Below, piece after piece: positions 10,814 through 20,771 of a DNA stretch of 64,000 nt (the first letter of the stretch is position 1; each line of letters begins with the position of its first letter). The notes under the pieces were generated by a model that saw nothing but the letters and a program-made list of their open reading frames with translations, did no database searches and was not told where the DNA came from. The translations under genes were made by a program, and so were the position numbers. The stretch is from Amorphophallus konjac (lineage: Eukaryota; Streptophyta; Magnoliopsida; Alismatales; Araceae): assembly GCA_022559845.1 (NCBI GenBank), contig CM040117.1, forward strand, positions 84,952,559-85,016,558, read 5' to 3'.

Positions 10814-11779
10814 TGTAATACCCCGATTTTTCAAGAAATTAAATAAAAATTATAAATTTATTAGAATAATTCCTTAATAAATAGAATAAGTTATATTTTG
10901 AATATTTTGTAAAATTCTAAAAAAATTATATTCTTGTAGGGGATAACACGTTTAACAAACTTATCTTCTGTGGCTAACCCAAATAAAATCTGTATGTAGG
11001 CCGAATTAGTGGATTAAGCCCAAATTGAACACTTAGTTAATCATACCTTGAAACGCCAAATTCGAGCCCAATACTCCATCAAATGAGCCCAAACCGATGG
11101 AAAATAAAAGGCCATGATAAGAGGATCATTTCCCCTCTCTTAATCTCTCGAAACCCTAACCCTAGGAGATGCAATCGGTGGAGTTTTGGCGCGTCAACAA
11201 TTGCGGCTGCTTTCACATCAACCCGACTTGCGTGGATGAATACTCCGCGTATAGAATCTTCCAGAAGGCGTGTGACCTATTAAAATTAAGCTCTCTAACC
11301 CTAGAATCGTTTAGAACCAGTGGCGGCTGCAGAGGAGTTGGATCGAGGGAGATCTCCAGCGATTAGTGGCTGTGTGTACCGACGTCTTGGGTTTTCTTTC
11401 TCCTTTCTTCTTCATCCGATTCAGGTAGGTGATAGCAAGCCAAACCCTACAAATAATGTATGGTTGGAAGCACCATCGTGTCAGCTTTTCATTGATGTAG
11501 AAAGCCCTAAATTTCATCAAGTGTTCTGCGAGAATTTTTGGTTTTAGTAGAAGCATGTCAGAACTAGGGTTATAACTATTCCCTTTCGATTAAGTATTAA
11601 TTTCAGGTTGTAAACACAAAATTGATTCATGCATCTCGTAGAGTTTTTCGTGCTCTTTCTTTTGGTAGTAAAAGCCCCAAATTCCATACTTTATATCGTG
11701 CGAATTTCATGTTTTAGTTCTGACCCTAGAAACCTCGCCGGAGTCGGGCAAGGCGAAGGGGCAGCGACCTGTCTGGCCT

Positions 11780-12868
11780 AGTGCGACCACACGATAGACC
11801 ACACATCCAAGACAGGCGACCCACTCTTTACCGTTCATATGTTTCTATATCTGATCGTTTCCCTGGTACGTGCGACCGAATACCAACCGTATGTCTGTCC
11901 TGCGGCCAGTTCCAGACCGTACATCCCTTCCAGCAGGCCTTCGGACCTGAGGGGGCATGAGCGGCCTGTCTGTGACCGTATATGGCGATGTAAGGTCCAG
12001 AACCGACCGCACATCTATAACAGAATAGATTAAATTGTCATTTCAGCATGTTATGTTAGTAGATTAGTGGTTAATGGCATGTTAGCAACACACCTAATAA
12101 AGTGTAATTCATGATTGTAAATAATTCTTGCTGGTTTATTTATTTTGAGCTTGATCTTGATCCATCTTTCCAATGAATGTCAATCTTAATTGTGAATCAT
12201 TGATAATTGAAATGGCTATTAGGTTTACATTTGTTATAACCTTAGACCTGAACCTTTATTATCCCCTAGATTTGAATTTGGACTCAATCGAACTGTTGTG
12301 ATTTGAGTTAGTCCGAATTGGACTAGCAGGGACATGCGCGGCCGTTAGTGGACCGCATATCTCCTTAAACAACCCTCTGGAGACCGTTCATCCCTGGCTA
12401 ATGACAATTAGTCTTGGCCGATTATCTTTGATCTATCTTCGGAAAATTCCTGATTTGATTAGCCCAGTAGACCCTAGGCCGACCAGCAGAGAGTGGACTT
12501 GACTCTGGTTCAGTTCCACCCCGCCTATGGCAGCCTGGGAGCCCAATTGGGTGAATTTCTAGATTTTTGTTAGGCCCTGTGTTGTGCGACCAGTAGTGGC
12601 CCGTACATATTTCAAGCGGCCCTTAATAGACTGTTCAATTGATAAGCGACTCTATCAGGACCACATATCTTGACCTCGATTTTGTAAACTTCTAGACTTG
12701 TACGGCCTAATCCCTACCGTTCATATAGAAGAGCGGCCCTTTATCAGCCATTCAACCTTGACCTCCCGAGGGCTTAACCTCAGCCCAGTTCCTGTAGTGC
12801 GGCCCAGAGGCGACCGCACAAGTCTTGAGCGGTCCAGTAGTAACCGTATATCTCCCAGAAACTAGTTT
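11780..12868. repeat. Element A LTR dyad array (CGG-N11-CCG)
   Basis: About fourteen degenerate units, clearest in the less decayed middle LTR. Examples here are 11903-11919 and 12800-12816. The consensus is TGCGGCC-N9-CCGCA followed by CATATC or CATCC. Many halves in this copy have lost one G or C to A or T, as expected for decay of methylated CpG. Confidence 0.85.
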
Positions 12869-13439
12869 TCTCCATGTTTTATGGTTTTGAATCCAAGAAC
12901 ATGATGGTTCTTGATAACTTGAACTCCTGGACAGAAATTCTGGACAGTATCTCTTAAGCTTAGCCTTGGGATGTTCTGAGGTAAGTTTATACTTGATTAT
13001 AATTGGCAATTTTAACTTGATTAAAGTCTAGACGGAACATGGGATCTTGGATCCAATAAATCAATGCCAACGCATCATAGGGGCCCTGTCTGGTCCTGGG
13101 GAGAGCGCCCAAAAAGTACTTGTGCCCATGGGAGTTTGTAATGACATAGTGAGGCATTGCACCGAGTGCAGGACTAGCGTGATGTCTATGACAATGATCT
13201 CTTACTTGAATCGTGTTTGACTTGGTTATACATTCTTGTTTGTTGGCCAATTTCCTGTTATATATATTGTTCTTAACTTGCAATTCTAGTAGTTATATCA
13301 TTCTGCCATATTGATATTCCATTCCATTCTTTAGCACTTTCTTTTATTATATTGTTTCATTCGATTGTTATTTATTTTCTTTCCGTTTCATACATGTAAT
13401 TAATTGGTTAATCACTTACACTTGCCTGTTGTTACCTAC

Positions 13440-13453
13440 TGAGCGTTCGCTCA
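13440..13453. other. Conserved hairpin TGAGCG-TT-CGCTCA in element A LTR
   Basis: Same 14 bp as in the E1 LTR at 3729-3742, at a comparable distance from the LTR end. It is also present in the two other A LTRs. Confidence 0.7.
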
Positions 13454-13790
13454 TATAGTTGTTTTCCTCCTTTCCAGGCAGCTCAGGTGAAGATTCACAG
13501 ATGGATGGGAATGGGCAAGAGTGATGACTTGGAGTGTATCAGCTAGTCGTTATGTTGAGATTGTTATAGTTGTTTTACATCTAGCTATGCCTTAGAACTT
13601 GTGTTAGTTATTATAACGGAGTCGAGTAGAGATTATGCTTGATTATGTTTAAGTCAGTTTGATGGTATTTGTAATAGACTTGGAGTTATTCTGTTCATTA
13701 CGTTATGTTAATTCTTAGCTTAGCATGTTATCTTTTCTAGCGTTTTCTACTGTCAGTCCCAATATTCTGCGTCGGGGCGTGACAATTAGG

Positions 13791-13803
13791 TGGTATCAGA
13801 GCC
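13791..13803 (+). other. Primer-binding site of element A
   Basis: TGGTATCAGAGCC, complementary to the 3' end of plant initiator tRNA-Met, six bases after the LTR end. It fixes the orientation as plus. Confidence 0.95.
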
Positions 13804-14002
13804 TATGTTTTCTAATATTCCTAGGTTCTCTAAGTTCTAGGATCCTTCGTGATACCGTAGGACCTATAACCTTGTTATAAGTCTAAGGACCCAACCTGGT
13901 GAGATTTAGGTAGAAGATTGGGGTTGAGTTAATAATCTGATTCCTCGATTATGCATTCTTAATTGAACCTAACATAACCTATTCCACGTGTAGGCTTTTG
14001 CA

Positions 14003-14920
14003 ATGGCAGGAGAACATGTGGAATGGAGGAACTTGCAGCGTACAGTTCAAGAACTTACTCAGGCTTTGCAACAAGTGGCCCAAGGAGGAGCTGCAAACCA
14101 TGGCACTGGCGACCTTTATCAGAACTTTCGTGGGATGAATCAACCGTGATTTGGAGGCTCAACTGACCCTGATGAAGCCGAGCACTGGCTTGAAGAGATA
14201 GGGAGGATTTTCGAAGTGATGCAATGCAGCGATCAAGAACGTGTCCTCTGGTCAACCTTTCAACTTGAACGTGATGCGACGACATGGTGGGACGTAGTGA
14301 AGGCTACCCTTGGTGATAGACAAGTCACATGGGAAGAGTTCAAGGAATTCTTCAATGGTAAATATTTCTCTGATAGAGTACAAGAGAAGAAGGCGACTGA
14401 GTTTGCTACTTTGAAGCAACGAAATCTTTCCGTAGCTGAATATGAAGCTCAGTTCTGTCGGCTATCTCGTTATGCTACTCTCTTGATATCTACTGAGAAG
14501 ATGAGGGCTAAGCGCTTTCTTAATGGGCTGAAGCTGCAGTATATCAACCAGTTGGTACCGATGGAAATTCAAACTTATTCCGAGATGGTGAGAAAGGCTC
14601 AAGTGTTGGAAGATACTTTAGAAATGACGGAGAGAATCCGTGGGAAGAGTGTTAAGATTGAACAACACCATACTGGTTCTAGGAGTATCAAGCCTGGTCA
14701 TGGTAGGAAGAGGCCCATTAGCGGGTCTGGTTCGTGGAAGGGCAAGATGCCGAAGATTGAAGACAAGAAGCCTAGCCCTATTGTTACATTCAAGGGCGTA
14801 TGCAAGTACTGTGATCGTCCAGGTCACAAGCTGGAGGAGTGCTGGCGCAAGCTGGGTGCATGTTTACGTTGTGGCAGTAGGGACCACCATATTCCCGAGT
14901 GTCCCTTTTTATCTGAGTGA
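14003..14920 (+). pseudogene. Element A gag
   Basis: The ATG at 14003 follows the leader and opens with MAGEHVEWRNLQ. A TGA at 14147-14149 interrupts an otherwise open frame ending with TGA at 14918; the first stop sits in a CGA-like context (QP*FGGS), so one transition could explain it. The capsid domain spans about residues 55-200 (EAEHWLEEIGRIFEVM, ATTWWDVVKATLG, EFKEFFNGKYFS). Two CCHC zinc knuckles follow, CKYCDRPGHKLEEC and CLRCGSRDHHIPEC, which bind the genomic RNA. The frame continues into protease after two stops (14918 and 14954), so gag-pol was one long ORF. Two knuckles are more than the single knuckle usual in gypsy gag. Confidence 0.92.
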
Positions 14921-14956
14921 GCTACCCCGGTGAAACCGCAAGGAATCAAGAAGTAG

Positions 14957-15719
14957 CAAGGCAAGCTCCAGGCTCTACAAGAAGATGAGACAGGACCCAC
15001 TGAGGAGGGTGGACTCGTCGAAGGTACTCTTATTATACATGATAAATCAGCTTTTGTTCTTTTTGATACTGGTGCCACACATTCTTTTATTTCTCGGAGA
15101 TTTGCGAAGTCTTTAGCTGTGAAACCAGTTTTGATGAATTCTCCGTTAGAGATTTCGACCCCTATTGGTTCCGGATCAGCAATTAAGTATTTCTATCCTT
15201 CCAGTAAGGTCATGATCAATGAACAAAACCTGCCAGTGGATTTAGTTTGTATGGACATGAAGGATTATGACGTAATCCTTGGAGTATATTGGTTGGCTAA
15301 GTATGAGGCCAATGTTCAGTGCAGATCTAGTTCTGTGTCTTTCACTGGACACCCTGGACTTTCTTTTATAGGAATTAGACACCATAAGTCTGTTCCACTT
15401 ATTTCGGCTCTTCGAGCTGATAAGTTGATGAGGAGAGGATGCAAGGCTTTTTTTAGCCTTTGTTTCTGTGACCCCTGAGCAGAAGATTGAGATTGAGGAC
15501 TTTTCTATCGTCTGAGATTTTCCAGATGTCTTTCCTGAGGAACTACCAGGACTTCCTCCTGAAAGGGAAGTTATCTTTTTTGTTGATCTAATTCCTGGTG
15601 TGACCCCCATTTCCAAAGCTCCTTATCATATGTCTCCTGCGGAGCTAAGGGAACTAAAGCAGCAGTTGATGTAATTGCTTGAGAAAGGGTTCATTCGTCC
15701 TAGTACTTCCCTGTGGGGA
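14957..15719 (+). pseudogene. Element A protease and start of RT (cut by element B)
   Basis: The protease active site FDTGATHSFIS lies near 15062-15094, followed by DVILGVYWLAKY near 15270, the second conserved protease block. A one-base shift near 15450 moves the frame, and the RT approach follows ([19 protein letters not shown], then a [11 protein letters not shown] block), with stops near 15512 and 15671. The last codons, LEKGFIRPSTSLWG, are the start of the RT fingers domain; the next residues resume at 40486 on the far side of B. Protease would process Gag-Pol. The damage is three changes plus the insertion. Confidence 0.9.
15715..15719. other. Target-site duplication GGGGA of element B (left copy)
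   Basis: GGGGA before the B LTR recurs at 40481-40485 after the other end. Removing B and one copy restores the RT reading frame exactly (LWG then APVLF). Confidence 0.95.
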
Positions 15720-17740
15720 TGTAACGACCCGAGAATCCGATTACCGGGAAGGCCCGATAACCTGAGACTCGCACCGCCGCCCACGAGCCGGGAGGGCTTA
15801 GAAGGGCTAAAAGGAGTGTGGAGGCACAAAGAAATAGGAAATAAAGCTAGACAATTCAACAATTAACAGAAATAAATAAACAACTAAAGCTATAACAGAG
15901 TCCAGTCTAACAGAAAGTATAGTCTAAAGCAGTAAAGCGTACCGCATGCCAAGTGAACACTCAGCCCGGCAAGCTGGCAACTGAGAACCTCCGCTCCGCA
16001 CCCTCGAACCTCGAGGAAGAACCGCCACACCTGAAAAGCAGGGAATGAGTCTCCAAAACAGAGACTCAGTAGGGATCCCGCGGAACCCGAACCAGAAACA
16101 ACGGCGGTACCGGAAAGGAAGGCTACGAGAGTAACCGCAACAGCAGGAATAGCAAACCCGGTGGCCGGTCGAAACTCGGCACTAAAACTACTCCTACTAT
16201 ACCAAAAACACACCCCAAACTCACAGTCGAGGCTACTGGACTACACTAGTACCGCTTACCGAAGTAAAAACACACGGCAACCATGCCGTAGATGCCTGTC
16301 CCCCGAACACAACCGACCAGGACACGCTGTCCAAGGTGCAACCCCGACCATCTGATCGCGGCTACCGCACAACAACACGCAACCTCGGTAAAGTCACTAG
16401 CACTAGTCTCACGGCGCGAAAACCGACACACGCGTCATGGTGAGACAACCGAACTCAACGGTCAACACGACCGAAAACCCGAAGGTCGAAGTCACGAAAA
16501 CTGACAGTCTGTCACTCTCTGTCCAGAACAGGAGTACCTCCCACTAGAAGCACAGCCGGTAGCATCCCCTGACGTCTTACACCGTGCCGCAGGTGAATTG
16601 CCTGACGTGGTAGCGCCTACCAAAGGCATGAACACTATACAAGTAACCACAAACAAGTGACTAGCTAGGGTCACGCCCGTCGATGTAGGTCCAACCGCCC
16701 CCAACCACGTGTGCACACACAGACCGCGCGTCCCTGGTCTGGCCCTCTGACCGGTTTTCCCCTCAGTCGGACTCCGGCTGCAAGACGTGGGGCCCGACGT
16801 CAACCGGTCCACAAACCGTCTCTAAGGGTAAGCCCGTACACCACTCCCTGGTGCGACCAGCGCACGCGTACTGGTAGGCTATGACTAGTGGAGGGTCACT
16901 GAAGGAGTAGACTCTCAAGTCAACGGAAAACAACGTCCGCATCCGACGACGTACAGGGACCACCCCACGTACCGGCCCCATCGCACGGTGACCACAGTCG
17001 GAGAAGAAACAGGACTCGCAGTCCACGGCCACGTACGCACCCTGCGCGAGAGTCGAGAAAACTCAAGTGGCGCTAAGCCACTGGGCTCTGGGCAGTCCTC
17101 TAGACGCACTAACCCCAACGGTCCTTGAGTCACAAGAGTCGGGGTCAAGACCGTTGTATGCAACAGCATAAGGCCATCAATCTAGTCCAATCTCTAGGTC
17201 TAAAACCACGGTAGTACGAGTATCGAGACAACTCACGAGCCGCCAAGACCACTCCCCCGGGAAGGGAACGCAAGGGACTAAGGCCACCCACACGGGCCAC
17301 ACGGAAAACACCGAAGCACGATTCCCAGGGCAGAACACAAGCCGCCTTGTCGATTTCCCATCCCAGAGCAAGCGGGAAACCTCCAACCCCAGGCGGGATA
17401 ACTGGACTCGCAGTCCAAGGCCAAACATGTGGCCCACACGGGAATCACCTTCCAAAGAAACCCACGACATGTGGGGGAGACCCCACCGCACACACACCGA
17501 TACACGGTGACTCGATCGAGCATAACACGAAAGCCCAGAACACGTGAGATCACCCGGACCCACCACACCTACGGGCATGCTATTCGAGGTAACACGGAAT
17601 CTCCGGACACCCAAAGACACGGTCACAGAACTCCACGGGGTGTCAAGGACATTCACAAGACCTAAAGTCAACCACTGGGTCACAACCGGGTCGACTGGAG
17701 GTCAAAAACAACGCAAACGGGAACCGCAACGTAGTCACGA

Positions 17741-18005
17741 TCACCTGGGGACCGCGACCATAGTCACGGTCGACTCGGGACCGTGACTACGCAGTCACGG
17801 TCACCTCACGATCGCAACTAGCCACGCGCAAACCCGATGGTAGCGGTCGCCCAAGGATCGCGACCACACAGTCACGGTCCCCTCACGACCGCGACTAGAC
17901 CAAAGCGGTCTATCGCACGTCCGCGACGCTTGCCGACGCTCTTGGGCAAACGCTGTTCTCCCAGGACCGCGACCAATGAAAGCGGTTACTGGTAGACCGC
18001 GACCA
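17741..18005. repeat. Element B LTR dyad array, left copy
   Basis: CGG-N11-CCG units with long arms. The best has arms AGTCACGGTC (17762-17771) and GACCGTGACT (17779-17788), a perfect 10-bp inverted repeat with a 7-bp loop. This LTR has fewer units than the right copy and more CpG losses (for example TCG for CCG at 17812). Confidence 0.88.
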
Positions 18006-18266
18006 TTTTGGAAAACCAAGAACGGTGGGAAAACGCCCAAAAATCCGATCCACGCCCCGATCACCCCCGGGTGATGGGGAAACAAAGGGGAATCCATCCC
18101 CAAGGCCCTAGGCATGCATCTAAACCCCTGGATCGGCCAGAAATGCCGTAAAACAAGAGATCCGGCTCACTCCCCAAAAACATGCATTTTTCCCCAAATC
18201 GCCCCGATTAGCCCGCTCGGCTCACCACGGCCTACAAAACTCACGGGGAAGGAAGTGCACGAGCTG

Positions 18267-18271
18267 GGGGT
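18267..18271. other. Probable target-site duplication GGGGT of element C (left copy)
   Basis: GGGGT occurs at 18267-18271 and again at 26430-26434 after C. Three extra bases (TTA, 18272-18274) lie between this copy and the C LTR, so the left junction is slightly altered. The empty site is seen in the other B LTR near 40095. Confidence 0.75.
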
Positions 18272-18274
18272 TTA

Positions 18275-20771
18275 TGTGACACAACCTAGAACTTAAACAA
18301 ATAAGCACAATCGCAATCAAACGGACCGATGTCGACGACTGCTCACCCGTTGCTCACCAAGACCCGGGGTAACTTGGCAATGCCAAGGTGAGGTTGAGGG
18401 GTTGGGCCCTTGCTGGTAGAGGGCCAGCAAGGCCAAGATTTGAATCCCAAAGGTTGTGGATGCCCAATTCAATGGGGCCGACAAAGTGCCAAAGGCACCG
18501 GGTTACTCTCTCTTCCCACGGTGATCACTCAAAGCAACGGGGCTTGAGGATCGAGCTCTCACTCTCACGGCCAGCGAAACTATGAACTAATATTGAAAGA
18601 ACAAGCATGAATTAGAGCAAAGTTTTGGAGCACTCACTCGACCGATTTTAAGAAACCGGTCCCGCTCGGAGACGAGGGCGAGCGGGGAAGCGTGGGTTCC
18701 CCACACGCCGCGCCGGGGTAACTTGACCTATTTAAGTTATTACAACACTACACCCAATGCAAGGGGGGGATCGTGGGGAAGGGAAGATGATAGTTACATC
18801 CAAACACTACCTCCACACAGAGAGGGGCCTTCAGCCGGCCAAGCGAGGAGGGGAAACTAGTGCTAAGAGTGATGAAGAAGTGATGACACCGAATCAGCCT
18901 TCTCTCTGTAATAGCTGACAGATAGAGTGTGTGGAGGCCGCAGAACTCTCTCTGGAGTTTCGCTGAGGGTGAGACCAGTGGGGATCTCTTCGTCTCTGGA
19001 ACAGGAGTGCCTCTGAATTTTTCCAACTTCTTCAGGGGTTGCTGGCGGCCTGGGCGGGAGTACGAACAGGGTTGCTGAATCTCGGACTGTCTGCAACAGA
19101 CTATCAACAGCAGGAAGATGCAGCTGCCCCGACCGTTCTCGAACTCTGAATCAGTCGCCGTTGGAACCGTTGGAACCGTGGGTGAGTCCTCTTTACAGCA
19201 GAACAAACGGGGATGCCAAAAGATGCCGGTGAAGATCAGAGGACTCAGAAAAGTGAGGAGTAGTCGATGTAGACAGTGGAAAGCAGAGTCGAACACCTGA
19301 GGAAGAAAATTGGTAACTTCTGCTGCAAGATGCCGAACGGAGTTCCGCTTCTTGGTTTTGAAAGTAGATAGGGAGAGGAAGAACTTTGCAGAAGAGCTCG
19401 TGGCCTGATTCCTCCGAGGTTTGTCGTGGTGAAGCTTTCTCTCCGGATCAGGATCTCTGCAGAACTAGCTCCTGGTTTCCAACAGAAGGTTGCAGAGGAT
19501 GCCCCGGCAGCTCCCGACCTCGGAATCAAGCGACGTCAGAGTCGTTGGAATCGCAGACGAGTCCTCTTCTAATCTGGCTCTGGTACTCAACCGAGGCAGA
19601 ACTGCGCAGTTATGGGAGAATGGACCTCCTGGATGGCTCGGAGATCGGAAGAAGATGAAACCACTTCTGTTGCGAGGGAGACTGGTAGACGCTTCCGACG
19701 ATGGCTCTTGGGTCTTCAAACTCATCCAGAGGAAGTCGTGGTGGCCACTGCAAGTTGCTGGTTCATCTGCAACCTCTGGACAGTAAACTGTAACTTCAAA
19801 GTAGCTTCCAATGACCAAGAAAGAAGAAGGGGAAGGGGGTAGATGAGTGTGAGAGTGACCCCTGGTTGTAAGGGGGTCTTGGAGGGGGTGTTCTAAGGTG
19901 TGGGAGGTGGAGAATAAGGTCTGGAAGAGGGTCCAATAGATGGTGGTAGTGGGGGCTGCGAATTTGGTTGGAATGGAGAGAGGGAAAGGATATTCGAAAA
20001 TAGGTTTAAGGGTGGGGTTAATTTTTTGTCTTGGGAATGGGGGGTTTGTGTTGGGGAAGGGAAGGGGTGCTTGGGGTAGTGGGAAGGGTGCTTGGGTAAG
20101 TGGGAGGGGTAGTTGGAGGTTGGATGGTGAGGAGAGGATTGGTGGAGGGGGGTCTTGGGAAGGGGTGGAGTATTGATGAGGGTTGTGGGGGATGGGAAGA
20201 GGCTTAAATGGGGTAGGTGGGGAGTGGAGGTGGTTGGGAAGGGAGGAGAGAGAAGAAAATTCGAATTTGGGTGTTGAGGAGAGAGAAAGTGGAGTGAAAA
20301 AGAGAGATTAAGAGAGGGAAGGGTGGGGAATCTCTCCCCTAGGGTTTCTCACCCAAAAAATGGAATCTCTCCACTAGATAAGAAGTGTAAACTCTCAAAA
20401 TGGCAAGTTTTTTCATTCATTGATTCATTAAGTTGAAATGGGGGGAATGGGGTCCTATATATAGGCAACCCACATTTTACAATAAGTCCCTGACAAAAGA
20501 CTCAATGACAAATAACCGAGGGGGTAGGGGGTGCACTTGGGCCAAGCCCAATGAATTGGGCCCAATAGCTAACTAGACAACCTGATGACACTCAAACTTA
20601 GGGAAATGAACACAAGACCTAGGAACATGACTCAAATAAAAGGAAAAATACATCAAATGACTCAAATAAAAATTACATAGGACTCAAAATTAAATGACTA
20701 GAACATTCCGGATGCAATCGGGGCGAGGAGACGAGCTGTGAACGTGGGCATGGGAGGTGATGTCCCCATCA
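18275..20771 (-). mobile_element. Element C 3' LTR (left)
   Basis: 2497 bp, beginning TGTGACACAACC and ending GTCCCCATCA on the plus strand. The last 27 codons of the fusion ORF lie inside it (20771 to 20690). A TATATATA box is at 20456-20463, about 310 bp from the element-sense start. It lacks the extra block found in the right LTR. Confidence 0.93.

Larger units (their letters stand above)
10814..13784 (+). mobile_element. Element A left (5') LTR
   Basis: Starts TGTAATACCCCGATT and ends CGGGGCGTGACA, 2971 bp. It is followed by ATTAGG and the PBS. The same sequence recurs at 42219 and 47485. A TATA-like TATTAAAATT is near 11279, about 460 bp in. Splice-like sites (CAGGTAGGT near 11423, GAGGTAAGTTT near 12979, TTCCAG near 13474) suggest a spliced leader. 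Confidence 0.95.
15720..18271 (-). mobile_element. Element B 3' LTR, first segment (left, interrupted by C)
   Basis: Matches 29633 onward in the right LTR base for base apart from scattered changes. It stops at GAGCTGGGGGT, where C is inserted, and resumes at 26435. Small ORFs on both strands are not conserved features and are ignored. Confidence 0.92.

Noticed and set aside
16500..17800. ORFs in the B LTR repeated near 30400-31700 as a conserved gene family
   Set aside because: The similarity is simply that of two LTRs of one element; the frames are not preserved selectively and both strands are open.
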